Origin: Monocercomonoides exilis
Lineage: Eukaryota > Preaxostyla > Oxymonadida > Polymastigidae
Assembly: GCA_001643675.2 (NCBI GenBank)
Contig: LSRY02000017.1
Span: forward strand, 1,581,001-1,645,000
Length of the DNA stretch: 64,000 nt
Direction: 5' to 3'
Position 1 is the stretch's first letter. Every line of letters begins with the position of its first letter. The notes below the pieces were generated by a model. That model saw only the letters and a program-made list of their open reading frames with translations, was not told the origin of the DNA and searched no databases. The position numbers were made by a program, and so were the translations under genes. Of the stretch, positions 1 to 12,852 are shown piece after piece.

Positions 1-156
1 TGGCTTTGAAATTGAATAAGAGAATTATTGAAATTATTGCTTATTATTTAAAAATTAAAACATTTATTAATTGATACCATTAATCATTATTCATTTTATT
101 AATACCACAAATTCTAACCATCCGTCTTGTTTTTGATCATCATGCAACTAACACAG

Positions 157-1035
<879 letters not shown>

Positions 1036-2042
1036 ACAGACAGGAGAGAGAGTGTGTGTGGTGGATGGACAGCAAAGAACACACAAGCAGAAAGGAGATG
1101 CAGCTTATATATGGAATGGATAGAAGAATATTTGGAACTTTAGGCATTCTTTTTTTGATGCCTAGTTTTGTGATTATGATGTTTTGAGTGTTTTTCATAA
1201 GGAGCAGAGATTATACTTTACTTTATCAAATGGACATTTTATAATGGCGATGAGAAATTGAACCAGAATTCTTAGTGAATTTGCAGTTTAAAATGAAAAA
1301 TTGTCATCTTTTTGTTGTTTATTTTTATTTTTTATTTTTTGCATTAGTAATTTTGCATCTTTCTTTATTAAAATAGCCTCGTTGGCCGATTGTTTGCTTT
1401 CTTCTCTTTTATTGCTTACATTAAACTTCACGTCTGTAAACTACACATTTTTTTTGAATATCTTGATTCATTTGTTCTCTTAATGATAATCACAATTAAT
1501 TTTGTCCTTTTCCTTTTCCTTCCTTCTTTTTGTTATCATATTTTATCAAAATCGCTTTAAACGAGGATTTCTCGTTATATTTTTTTCCATTGGTTTTTTT
1601 GGTTAACGAATTCATTTCCCATTTTCATACCAATTCACATACTTATTTATTTCCCAATTTCTGATATATTTATTTGTAACATATGCATTTGATTGCAGCG
1701 TAGCCTTCTTCTTTCTATGCTCTTTTTTTCGACGTTCGTTTCATTCTTTAATTCATATTTTATTATTGTACATATCAGTGTTTGAACAATATATTTTTAT
1801 ATGCTTTGCAGATTGAACTTTGCTTTTGTTCTGCATTGTCAGTTTTTCCTTTAAGTGTCTTAAGGAATAAAATAAGCATCTTTTTGCAGATAAAGAAACA
1901 ACAACAAATTAACATACATACGTATTGCGTTAAATAAGTTATAAAAGTTTAAAATAAATTCTTATATGATTAAAAAAAAATACAATAGTAGGCAAAGTAC
2001 ATTCAACAGTTGCCTATCAAATTAAGTTAAAATTCAAAACTG
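1036..2042. other. intergenic, no gene seen
   Basis: About 1 kb of AT-rich, largely T-rich DNA between the 3' end of the kinase and the 3' end of the convergent TVP15-like gene. The few open stretches are short, Phe/Leu-rich and lack splice-consistent partners. I see no tRNA-like fold or repeat. Confidence 0.6.
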
Positions 2043-2832
2043 CTAAACGAAACTCGGCTGATTTTCTGGTGCAGTTTCAATCTGAATAGGAGGTTGTGAA
2101 TGAGGACTTGATTGTGGGATGGTGTCAATTGCAGTTTCCTCTTGCACAACTGGTACCGCTTGAACCATTGGCTCGGTAGATTTTGTATTTGGATCACCTT
2201 GAGTTGTTGGAGTCGCTGCTGTTTTCGAAGCTGAGCTTGTTGATTGAGTTGCGTTTCCAGAAGGTTGACTTTTTGATCCACAAATAGGACCAGGCTTTTC
2301 AATCTTTTTGATAAAATGAAACACGATGTACACAAATCCTGATAAACAAATTATGTTTATCGAATAAACGTTTTAACAAGTAAAAATGTGAAAATATTCA
2401 AACCCAGAACAACAACCAAAGATCCAAAAATATAAACTGGAATATTCGCCCCTGACCAACAAATTACACCACAGCTAAAACAAATACATAGAAAAATGAA
2501 TAAGTCAAATAAAAAATTAAAAACAAACTATAAAATGAAGCATCCATATCCAAGCCAATTATCCAGTAATCCAAAGTTATCTAAGACGATTCCTGGTCTA
2601 AACATCACGTACAGTATTAGTATTAACCCGAACAAGCACACAAATAAGGAATGAATAAGACCTAAGTTCATTATCAAGAGGATAAAATGCAAAATTCACC
2701 TTATTGAATAAATCACATACTTCCAAAATAAAAGTGAGAGAAATTAACAATGAACCAGCACAATCCACATGCAAATACAAATATTCCAGCGCAAAGGTCA
2801 ATAATATTCAAAACAAGTCCGATTCCAACCAT
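2043..2832 (-). CDS. TVP15/COPI-associated-type four-pass Golgi membrane protein
   Basis: Built from four exons: 2832-2721, 2661-2529, 2474-2404, 2338-2043, with GT-AG introns of 54-65 nt whose phases agree. The protein is about 200 residues. Four hydrophobic segments follow each other: one from the start methionine, one around LFVCLFGLILILYVMF, one around NWLGYGCFILYCGVICW, and one around VYIFGSLVVVLGFVYIVF. A hydrophilic Pro/Thr/Gln-rich tail of about 75 residues ends it. The segment FGLLDNWLGYGCFI after the second helix matches the pattern of the TVP15 / COPI-associated family (known in yeast as a late-Golgi vesicle protein); the exact role is unknown even there. I chose the methionine at 2832 because the helix starts right after it; an additional upstream exon cannot be excluded. 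It is convergent with the kinase gene. Confidence 0.6.
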
Positions 2833-2978
2833 ATCTCTCAAATTTGTAAACAATAATACCACTGATCATAGTTTCAAACAACACTTTCATTTGATGTAAC
2901 AATTTTTCTATCATTATCTGTAAAATAAAAAAATTTATATTTGAATTATTGATTCAAACTTTCAACCTTAATTGATCA

Positions 2979-3339
2979 TGTGATCACAACCCTTTCTAGG
3001 TGTTGTCGGGGACTGATGTTGTGCATGTTTTGTGCAAATATCAGCGAGCTCGGATGATACCTCGGAGCTGATCAGAATAACGGTCGGCGATGGGAAGAAC
3101 GAGCAGCGCAGGCAGATCGAGCTTGGAGGGCGACTGCGCACTCAGCCGATAGAAAAGATCTTGCGCGGCGTTCTTTTTGCGTAATTGCGTGATGCGTGCA
3201 GGCCCTGATGAGCAGGGCGCTGCAGCGCGCCCCCGGAATATGTGGGGCATGCGTTTTGCGTGTTTGTTGAACTTGCGTGAATTTGTTTCACTTCGCGTAT
3301 TTTGAAGATGAATGCGTAACATTTGCGTAAACAATGCGT
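2979..3339. repeat. 361-bp dispersed repeat, copy 1
   Basis: 361 bases identical, by line-by-line reading, to 46769-47129, in the same orientation. It starts with the perfect palindrome TGTGATCACA and ends AACAATGCGT. It is far richer in G+C than the DNA around it. The 3' half carries about ten TGCGT motifs in one orientation. On the minus strand both copies hold the same 97-codon open frame. The boundaries are where identity with the other copy stops. Immediate flanks are CA on the left and TG on the right. I see no clear target-site duplication here. Most likely a young dispersed element or a recent segmental copy; a structured RNA gene is an alternative. Confidence 0.85.
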
Positions 3340-3561
3340 TGTTTTTTATAATTGTTTTCAGTTTTTTAAAAATACACGAGACTTGATTTGTTTTGATAAT
3401 TGTTTTCGACTCACAATTATTGAAACTAATAAATTAAAACTAAAAATTATTAACTATCATAGCTTTGATATCAGCAAATTAAAAAGTCAAAAACGTAATA
3501 ACATAAACTTTACACAAGAAAGAAAAATGTTCACTATTTAAGCAAATAAATTTTAAAAATG

Positions 3562-6500
3562 TTAAATAGCAACTTCTAATGAATATTTCACGTTTTCGTC
3601 TTCACCATAAATGGTAACATCGACCACATCTCCGTTTGTTAGATGTAGAAATGGAAAAGGTCTTATCCAAGCTGAATAAAGATCAAAAAAGTTCAGAAGA
3701 TTTGCTTTCGAAAATCGTTTCTTATTGATTGGAAACGATGGACTTGGAGGTTTTCCGAAGACTTGAGTAGAGTTAAAATTCGAAAAACTTGATGTTCCAT
3801 TTTTAATTTGTTTATTTGGAGAATGAGAAATAGGATAGCATATTCCTGCGCTGGTAATCCCATGCTTGTTCATTCGATTTGACGCATATTTTGGATGAGA
3901 GCACAGCTTGTTGGTGACAACCTCATAGACATAGTGCAAAGCCTTCTCTTCATTAACGAACCGAAGTACTGGGATGTTTGCCTGCTCGTCACAAAAGATT
4001 CTGACTTCAGAGACACGAGGCAGCACGTCGCTTGGGGTGTCAAGGAACGCACTTCGCTCATCGCCAAATTTTGTAAAGTACACAGAAAAATATGGCTCAG
4101 CGAGCTCAGAAGGAATTGACGACGAAACAATTTGCCGAATACTCGCAGAGGAAATGCTCTCTGAAGAGTCAGAGGAATTATCTGGTGCAGACCCGTTTCT
4201 TTTACCTTTCACAGTCACCGTGTTCTTCAAGTGTCCATGTGATTTGAGCATTCTTTCAGCCTCCTCAATCGTTGTCTCTTTGCCAAAGCCGACGAAATCA
4301 CCCAATTTGTAGTCAACAAGAAAGCTGCTCTGCACTGCATGCTCGCCCTGCAGAGAGTATGTCCAGTACTCGTCCTTCCAAAATGCAAGAGACAGAAAGC
4401 TTAAGTCGCCCAGCACATCCACTTCGGTGTATTTCCTTTTGTCGGCAGGTCGCTTGTGCATGTGCATGTATCTCAGCGGAGACGGGCCGATAGTTGCATT
4501 TCTGCTTGGATGAGTGGCCTGGAATTTCTTGTAGAATTCTTTGACTTCTTCTTTCACTTTCTCCTCCCTGTTTTTGTTTTTATCTGCTTCTTTTTCTTCT
4601 TTCCTCATTTCCTTTTCTTTTTCATTTTCTTTCTCATCATCTTCTTCATCTTCCTTTTCATCTTCTTTTTCTTTCTTCTTCTCTTTCTCTTTCAGGTTCT
4701 TTTTTATTGTTTGTTCTTTGCTCTTCTCTTTATTCACACTAACAGTTTGCTTCAGGCGATTGATGGCATTCGGATTTGGGTCTGCGAATGAGTGTTTTGG
4801 GCGGAACTGGCGCAGAGTGTGGGGACGAGGCAGAGAACCCTCGCCATCTGAATTGATTCCATTTTGCTCAGAATTCTTCTGCTTATTCCCACCAAAGCCA
4901 AGCTTGCTCCACAGCGATGATTGAGAATGCTCTGATGGAATCTCTTTTTGCTGAGATTTTCCTTTCTTTCCATCGAAAATGTCTTCTGACTGTGTTCCTT
5001 TGACGTTCATTCCATTTGAGTTGCTTGATATTTCTTCATTTCCTTCGCTTCTTCCGTATGGGCGTCGAAGCAGCTGCTCAACAGTCATGTTCCTGTCTTT
5101 TGCCTCAGCAGACAGAATCAATGGAGCTTGCCCATCATAAATTCCCTCTGATGACGACGAGATCGCTTCAAAGCCGGGTATTTCGCAAAGTGCAGGCACA
5201 GAAACCCAAAAGATATATTTGTGCGGATCAGGATGAAATATTTCAGTTATCACAGATTGATCTAATTTGAATGCAACAACAAACGAATCAAGAAAGAAAA
5301 ACAGATATTTGCACATATGAAAAAAAAAAAAGACATTTTATTTAAATTGAAAATGACAATTGTTTATAGACACCAAATATCAATACAAACTTGAGCGGGG
5401 TCTGTCAAATTTGAAGTCGAGGTAATCTTCAGTGCTGCAGTAATACCTCACTTCCGATGAATATTCGAGATGCTGCTGAGGCTGTTCTTGCTTCTTCCTG
5501 ATGACACCAAAAAGGCTCCTAAAAATAGATTTCAATTCAGGTGGATTCTTCTGCTGATGTTTGTGTATGTTGCCACGCTTTTCCTTTCGACTGTTTGCAA
5601 TTTCTTTCAATCTCTTTGCAACAATATCATACAAACTGATCCCTTCCATGTTATCATTTTCCATTTCTCTTCTTTTTGCTTCTTTGGATTGCCTGACATA
5701 ATTGTCATAAGGCACCGTGTGTATGCCAGTCTCCTCCTCAGCGCTGCTGCCGTGGATGAACTGCTGAGAAAGGAAGTGCACTCGGCGACTGCCAAGCGAA
5801 GGGAAGATGTTGAAAGGCTGCGGCCCATAAACGGCTTTCAGGGCATCGTCTTTCATCTGATTCCCCACAAGCTTCCGCTGGTTCTGTCTGTAGCGCCTGC
5901 GCTCTTTCATCCACCACTCGTTGAGCCTTTTCTTTGCACTCCGCAGAGACGGGTAGAACTTCGGAGGCTCCAAAGGATCAGAACTGCTGCGCACCTTTCC
6001 CCAGCTCCGGGCCTTCTCCATTGAAGAAATATCTCCTTCAACCAATATCGTTTCAGCGTCTTTCTTTGTACACTTCCATTCGTCCGCAGCTTCGAAATGA
6101 ATATTCGGATTCTCTTCCTTTTTGATTGATTCAATTTTTTCCAACTCTTTTTTGACTGTTGAATCAACCAGGACGGAGTTTATGTACATATAATGACTTG
6201 AAGCATCTCTCTTTTTTGACGCAGACTTGTCAGTCCCGTAAGCTAAAAGCACTTTGTGTTTGTTTCCCAACTTCGATTCAATTGTCCTTTTGTATTCGTT
6301 AGTTGTTAACAAATTGTAGTTAAATCCATCAAAAGCATCATCGAAACTTCCTTCATCAGAAGCGCCATTTTTCAATTTTTTATCTGCATTTTCTCTCACA
6401 GATTCACCACCATTCTCCTGAGCATTATTTGAGTGTTCATTTTTCAATGAACCAAACATTTCATAATCAACGGCCTTATCAAGTATTTCGTTAATCTTTT

Positions 6501-7621
6501 TGTGTCTGTAGATTCCACGCAGGAAACTTGATGTAATGTTGGCGTACGAACAGTTTGTTGAAAGAATTCCATGAGCAAGATTTGCCTTTTCCAACTTGTG
6601 CGTGATTGCCAGCATATCAATATAATCTTCCATCTGCAGCTTTGTGACTTCCTTTCCCGTCTCTTCATATGGAACTTTTATTTCAACTCTTTTCTCATCG
6701 CCGCTGAAATAACCCAAAATTTCTTCTTTTTGATTCACATATTCAATAGCTTTTGTAACTTGAAACTTTCCAAAAGGATCAGAATTCTCTTCAAACACAT
6801 CGTTATCATATGTCATCTTTTGAACGTATAAACCAGGAGCTATGGTAAAAAAAGTATCGTTAATAAGCACACTGGGATATTCAATAAAAGGAATTGTTAA
6901 GAGGGTATTTCTGGCAACTTTCATGAAATAATCATCCGAACTCAAAACACCAGTTTCAAATGTATATGGTCTGTGCTTTATTAAATGAAGTGATTCATCA
7001 TCAGGTGATTTGGTGCTGTCAGGAATTTTATAGCGTGCAGAGTTTACCCAAAAGTTTCCTTAAAATTATATTATCATCAAAAATTTTGATTGAATATTCA
7101 TTATAACGTTATTGAACAAAAAAATAATTCATTGTTTCATACTTGGGATTCCATAGTTTGGGAAGTATGTATAAGATGTTGTCAAAGGATTTGTGAAATG
7201 AATTTTTGGAAGTGTCTTTGATGTTCTGTGAAGTGAATTATCTTTTTAAAACAATAATTTCAATAAAAATTATCTTCAAAAAGTCCATACCATTTCCAAA
7301 TAATGAATTTGATGATCTGATTACAATATTTTTTGAATCGTATTCAGATTCCGATAAGTCATTTGAAGATGGAAACACGCATGCATATTTAACACCTTTT
7401 CTTCCAATTAATGTTGCATCCAAAGGCTTTGAAATAAAAAATTATTTAAGATTTAACATTAAAATGGAGCAAACCACTTCTTCTTCTTGAATAGTCGAAT
7501 GAGAAATGTATAATTGATATTCATGATTAATTGCATGAACAGAATCAGCAACAAAATTTTGCTCGCTGTAGTGCGTAAATACAATATAAGTTAACACGAG
7601 AAATAAAAAATTATTTCTCAT
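3562..7621 (-). CDS. secreted MRH-domain protein, OS-9/erlectin-like ER lectin
   Basis: Minus-strand gene of at least five exons: 7621-7475, about 7426 down to about 7270, about 7220-7150, 7058-5391, 5261-3562. The first exon gives a signal peptide (MRNNFLFLVLTYIVF). The junction 5391/5261 joins a late Cys strand (EVRYYCSTEDYLDF) to HKYIFWVSVPALCEIPGF, which looks like the end of one MRH (mannose-6-phosphate receptor homology) domain. A second MRH-like unit lies in the last exon: DEYWTYSLQGEHAVQSSF, a long Lys/Glu/Ser-rich break, then EVRIFCDEQANIPVLRF and VYEVVTNKLCSHP. Two MRH units plus secretion suit OS-9/XTP3-B lectins that read trimmed N-glycans in ER-associated degradation. The usual Cys before the WWTY-type motif is missing. 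A long Lys/Glu-rich low-complexity block sits between. The junction near 7260 does not fit in phase with the obvious GTATGG donor; a later GTTTTA donor would fit. Confidence 0.55.
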
Positions 7622-7885
7622 TAACTTATATTAAACAAAAAAATTTAGAAATGAAATGAAAACAAGGCCCATAACAAAATTTTGATCAAATCTTTTTTCT
7701 TTTGAAGATTTTTCTTTGAAATTGTCAATCTTTTGAAGCTGTACAAGTTTAAAATGAAAAGGTTAGCTTTGAAAGTCCATAAACATATTTAAAAATGTCA
7801 AAATTACAATATTTCTTTATTTATTTATACGGGGAAAAAAAAATAAAAGTTATTCAACATTTCAAAAATAGATGAAAGTTTCACT

Positions 7886-8584
7886 TCAATTTAAACTTTC
7901 TTTTGCATTCATTAAAGTTTTTTCATTTATTTTCCCTTCTTTTTTGAGTTGAAGATATTGAAGCTGCATTTTTCTATTCCATTCAGTTTGAACAAATTGA
8001 AGCTGTAACGATTCACGATATCTTTCACTTGCGCTTCGAACCAAGCAAATATTCTGAAACATATAGCTTTCTAAGCTCCAATTGAAGAAGCTATAAAACA
8101 ATAAATCAAGAAGAGCGAAACACGTAATCCAAATAAATGCAAGAGATATTTTCCTAATATTTGTTCATAAACGAGATATCATGAGAATTTACTCACGAAG
8201 CGCAAAAAGAAACGGAATATCAAACCATGCAAGCAAGACTCCGATGAATATCAAAAAAAGATTGAATAACATTATAATCCTTGTTAAGCCCCATTCGCTG
8301 TGTATTACTTTAAGTCTCTTGTCAATTTGTTCAGGTTTTTGAGCATAACATTCAATTTGTTTTGTCGTGTACTCATTAACCTTTTGAGTTCCTGAGACAA
8401 TCCAGTAGTGTAAAATATTTAGAAAATAAACGTTAAATTATAAAAATAACAAACCTTTTCCAATTCTTGCATACCAAAGATTGTTCGAATAGAGTCCTTC
8501 TGGCGAGATTGATTTTTGAGGTTTATCACGATTTTTTTCTGATATTAATTTCTTTAATGATTTTGAAGGATGCTTTGGTGGCAT
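7886..8584 (-). CDS. small membrane protein of unknown function
   Basis: Three exons: 8584-8455, 8391-8197, 8153-7886. It starts with a basic Lys/Ser/Pro-rich N-terminus (MPPKHPSKSLKKLISEK) and has two clear transmembrane stretches, around MLFNLFLIFIGVLLAWF in exon 2 and around ISLAFIWITCFALLDLLFY in exon 3. It ends in a polar, coiled-coil-like tail rich in Gln, Glu and Lys. Exons 1 and 2 join in phase. Exon 2 to exon 3 do not: the strong donor GTGAGT at 8196 leaves phase 1 while the open frame of exon 3 needs phase 2; in phase, a stop follows after about 25 hydrophobic residues. Either a base is missing, the splice differs, or the gene is broken. I do not recognise the family. It is divergent from UTP23 with 101 bp between the starts. 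Confidence 0.5.
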
Positions 8585-8685
8585 TTATTAGTGATCATTT
8601 CTCATGCACTCATAATAATTTCCTTTTTCTTATTTCATGAGGGGTTAGGATCATATAATAAATAAAATTTTTTGGCTTTTAATAA
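8585..8685. promoter_or_regulatory. short divergent promoter region
   Basis: 101 bp between the start codons of the membrane-protein gene (minus) and UTP23 (plus). Both genes must be transcribed from within or very near this AT-rich gap. No defined box is recognised; the call rests on position only. Confidence 0.4.
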
Positions 8686-9922
8686 ATGAAAGTCCAAAGA
8701 TTAAAAAAAGCAAAAAAAGCTTTACGATTATTTAAAACTTTTTTTAATCTTAAATCACCGTATTGCATTCTTTGTATGCCATTCATTTGTTTTGGAAAAT
8801 TATTATGTTATTGTCTTTTTATAAGTGGATTGCGAGTTTTTAAAATCTGTATTGCATTACGGAGTTGATGTTCACGATCAAATGAGAAAGTTATTTTGCG
8901 AGCCCTGTCGACTTTTTGTTACACCATGCGTTATTCGAGAGATTAAAAAGAATCCAGAAAGCGAAGTTGCCCCGCTTCTAAAGTTGGCAAAGACTTGCGA
9001 AATGCATTATTGTCATCACGAAGAAAATTGCACTGAGCGCCAATGCATTCTTAGTCTTATTGGTATGAATAATTTTTAAAGATGAAATATTTATGCGGAT
9101 TTTAGATGTTGAGGACAGAAAATTTTGCATGGCTGTACAAAATCACGATGATAGACGCATTTTAAGAGGTTTGATTTTGAAATTGTTATTTGAGTATGAT
9201 ATATATATATTTTTCATTTTGATTAAGAAATACCTGGTGTTCCTCTAATTCACATGAACCTTAACGTGATTGTTGTCGAACCTCCAAGCAAGCGATCAAC
9301 TGAATTTGCAGAAAATGTATTAAATTTTCTCCTCTTTCCTCATTTTAAAAATTTTTGATAAAAAATTTTTTTATTGAAGGAAAGATCAAAACAAAGGGCA
9401 AACATGATGCTTTCTGCTGAGCGAGGGATTAGAATTTATAAACAGACAATAGGAAAAGATGAGGAGGCAGAGCTTCTAACTGCTGCTGAAGCCGCACGTC
9501 AAAGAAAAGCTCTGTCAAGCAAGTCATTAATTCGGCAACCAGATTCAGTACAAGAAGAAAAACTTCCATTTGATGTTCAACATCACCGCAAAGTGGCAAA
9601 GGGGCCCAATCCACTTTCAGTGAAGAAGAAGCAGCAGAAAGAGAGATTCCAAACACCAAAGCAGAAAAAACAACAATTGGAAAGAGAAGAAGCAAAAGAT
9701 TCTAAGCCAGTTTCAGAAGTCGTTTCAAATACACCTCAAACTAGAACTGCTGAGGCAAATCAAAAAAAGAAAAGAACAAGAAAAAGAAAAATAAGAGAAA
9801 CAGATGAAGAAGATATCGGATCTACAGCCACTAATATTTCATCATCAAAGACTATTTTGGATGAAGATGAAGATGAAGATTTAGACATTTCAATAAAAAC
9901 GAAAAAGGTGAAGGATAATTAA
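8686..9922 (+). CDS. UTP23: UTP23, rRNA-processing PIN-domain protein
   Basis: Five exons with matching phases: 8686-8773, 8826-9062, 9106-9168, 9228-9316, 9380-9922 (introns 43-63 nt). The N-terminus MKVQRLKKAKKALRLFKTFF and the following YCILLDCEFL match the UTP23 start and the first strand of its PIN domain; Cys/His residues in CEPCRLFVTPC, CEMHYCHHEENC and the region AVQNHDDRRILR, GVPLIHMNLNVIVVEPPS follow in family order. UTP23 is a small-subunit processome protein that binds the snR30/U17 region of pre-rRNA in the nucleolus; its PIN fold lacks full nuclease activity in yeast. The last exon adds a long Lys/Glu/Gln-rich tail with basic KKKRTRKRK and acidic DEDEDEDLD stretches, usual for nucleolar proteins. 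It is followed at 151 bp by DRC1 on the same strand. Confidence 0.85.
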
Positions 9923-10072
9923 GAGTTCAAGCAAAAACACTTCACGTTAATGTAACGGAGATCCGTATCCAATATATTCACTTCATTTTTATCTTTTCTT
10001 TTTTAATAAATTCAATTATCAATTAGAAAGAACTATTTTTTTATGGGTATTCGTTAAAAGAAAAAATTTAAT

Positions 10073-12852
10073 ATGTCCCATTTGCAGCAGGCAAGAAGTA
10101 GATTGGAAACATTGAAAACTGAAAAACAAGAAAGGATAACCAAAACATTAATTAAAGTGTGTTTTAATGCGTTTTCACTGAATTATTTCAATTTTTCTCT
10201 TTTTTAAACTAGAATGACGAAAAAGAAGCAAAGAGAAGAAAAGCCGAAGATGATGCAATCGCACTTAGGCAAGGAAAGAGAGAGGCTGAAATAGAGTTTT
10301 CTAGACTTGCTCAGGCAAAGACTGATTTAGCTTTTGATCGAATTAAGAAAAAAACCGATCCACTGGCAATGGATGAAGTATGAATAAAACATGCATAACG
10401 ACATTTTTACCCTACTAATTTTTGGTGTTATTTAGGAGATAAAACACACAAAAGAATTATACGAACAGATTATATCTTCAAAAGATAATTTAATTAGTGA
10501 GCTGCGAGGGAAATTAGAAGACAATGATCATGAATACATGAATTCATTACGAGAGCAGAGAAAGGACATTGGTTTGAATGCGTTTTATTTCGTTTTTTCT
10601 TTTCAAAATTATTTTGAAACATAATTACTTCAATTTAATAAAGATGATATGCTTCAGACAATGAGGGAAACATATCGCGAACTCGCAACAGGATATGAAG
10701 ACGAATTAGAAAAGCTTGAAGCAGCATATGATAAAGAAAGAGAACAACAATTAGAGACTTTTCGAACAGAAATTGATGGATTGCTTGAAAGAAGGAGAAA
10801 AACCGAAGTAATTCAGATAGAAGTCGCAAGGCAAACTCGTGAGGAGCAAGCAGAACAGCTTGAGAAGATGAGGCAAAGAGCTGCAGAGGAATTTAACGCT
10901 GTTACAATTATGTTAGAGAAAGAAGTTGAAGATTTGGAGGAGCAGCATGCAGAGATGCGAAGCACAGTTCAGTTGAACCAGCAGAAGCTTCAGTACAATG
11001 TGAAGGTTTGAAAAAAAATAGAATGAAATGCAAAAGCAAAGCTGATAACTAATCTTTATCTTTTTTCCGCTAACTTTTTGCTATCATCAACATGATGAAT
11101 CAGGTTCTGGGTGCCAGGGCGAAGGAGAACAGCGTGACAAAATCGACGCAGCAGGCGAAGGCGTCGCGTGTTGCAGAAGCGCTGGCAGCGATGAAGGAGA
11201 AGTTGGCGAAGACGACTGAAATGTACAAGGCCGAAAACGAGCGGCTGACGGAGGAGTATCAGCGCGTGACAGCGAATTTCAAGGAGCTGCAGTCGAAGTT
11301 CCGCCACTTTGAGCTGACTGACGAGAGGCAGTTTCAGGAGCTGTATGCGATGCACGAGGAGGAGATACTAGCACTCGCACGGAAGGCGATGCGCGCAGAC
11401 AAGATCATTACAGAGCAGCAGCTGGGGATGGTATGGCAGCCACCTCCAGTTGCCAGGCTGGATGAAGAGAAAGAGGAGGAGATGGGAAAGGGAGAAGGAG
11501 AGTACGAAGAAGGAGGCACAACACGGAGGAGCGGGCAGGTTATGGGCGGGATGGAGGCTGTGGATGAAGAAGAGGAAGAGGAAGAGGATGAAGAGGATGA
11601 ATCAAGTGAAGAGACAGGTGAAGATGGAAAGAAAAAGAAAAAGAAGTGGAACAACGAAGAAGGAAACGAAGAAGGAAGAGAGAAAACAGCTTCAGAAAAA
11701 CAGGGAGATGGCGATGAGCAAGCAGCAGCAGAGGCACAAACTGGAGCAGGCAAAGCAGAGCGACTTGCTTCATTGAGTCATTCACCAGCACTTGTAAGGG
11801 AGGTGCTCCAGCTGATAACAGAAGAGTGCTCTTTTCTCGCAGCAGGTGTGGACATTGAAGGAGGAGAAGGGAAAAAAGATGGAGAGAAAGAGAAAGACGA
11901 AGGATCAGAGCGAAGAGAGAAGATAAACGATGCACATCAGAAGATGCTGAAGACAGACGCCATTTTGAAAGTGCTTGGAATACATTCGGTGGCTGATCTG
12001 AACAGACTGTTGGCATTTTTCTTGGTGGATCCTTCTTCAATTGAAACAGAGAAAGGAAAAGAGAAGGAGAAAGAGAAGGAGAAAGGGAAAGAGAAGAAAG
12101 ACGGGAAGGAAAAAGAGAACGGAGACAAAGATAAGAAAGATGGGAAAGAAGACGAGAAAGACAAAACAGACGTGTCACTTCAGCTTCTTCCTCGCAAAGA
12201 TGTCGTTGCGGCTGTGAAAGCATTTACCGAAGAGATGCAGCGAAGAGACGGGAAGAAGGTGGCTGCAGGAGGAGACGATAGCATTTCAGATGTCAATTCA
12301 TCAACGATCGGTGGAAACACTTCAGTTGGTTTGCTTTCGTAGTTTTTATGGCTCACTTATGTGCTATTTATCAACAAATTAAACTTTTTTTATTTGCATT
12401 TTTATCACAGGGTCAATGTCAAGGACCACTGGAAGGGGCAGCAAGGGTGGCAGAAGTGGACGTAGAGGAAGAAACGATATATCAAAGAAACCTTTGTATT
12501 GGGCTGCTGCAAGAGATGTGATCAGCGATGATAAAATGAGATTGTGGAAAGTAATGAGTGCTGAAGGAGAAAAATACAATACAACATTAAATGAAAGAGC
12601 ATCACTTATAGAAGTTTGATTTCATTTCTATTATTATAACTTTTATTATTATTAACATTTATTCAAATGATAAATAAATTTGTTTTATTTTCCTAGAAAA
12701 CTGCTGCACTGAAACAGCAAAATGACGAATTAAAGGCACTTCTCAATCGTTATCTTTCATCAAAAGACAATGCAATGCTTATTTCACCTCCAACACACGT
12801 TTATCAAATGACTTCTGAAATTGCACCAGACGCTCTTCCACGGGCAGAGTGA
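10073..12852 (+). CDS. DRC1: dynein regulatory complex subunit DRC1 (CCDC164)
   Basis: Seven exons: 10073 to about 10156, about 10214-10378, about 10438-10570, about 10645-11006, about 11104-12325, about 12411-12615, about 12698-12852; all junctions keep phase. The protein is almost entirely coiled coil. Diagnostic stretches match DRC1: ENSVTKSTQQAK, FKELQSKFRHFELTDERQF, HEEEILALARKA and LGMVWQPP in the middle, and LYWAAARDVI, KYNTTLNERASLIEVKTAAL, YLSSKDNAMLISPPTHVYQM at the C-terminus. DRC1 is the scaffold of the nexin-dynein regulatory complex between outer doublets of motile axonemes, so the organism has (or had) motile flagella. Between LGMVW and the C-terminal domain sits an inserted block of about 270 residues rich in Glu/Lys/Gly. 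The final splice is needed to restore the conserved end; without it the frame would stop after GLLS. Confidence 0.88.

Noticed and set aside
1301-1483. small plus-strand frame after the kinase gene
   Set aside because: Phe/Leu/Ser-rich translation of a T-rich spacer; no start context or similarity.
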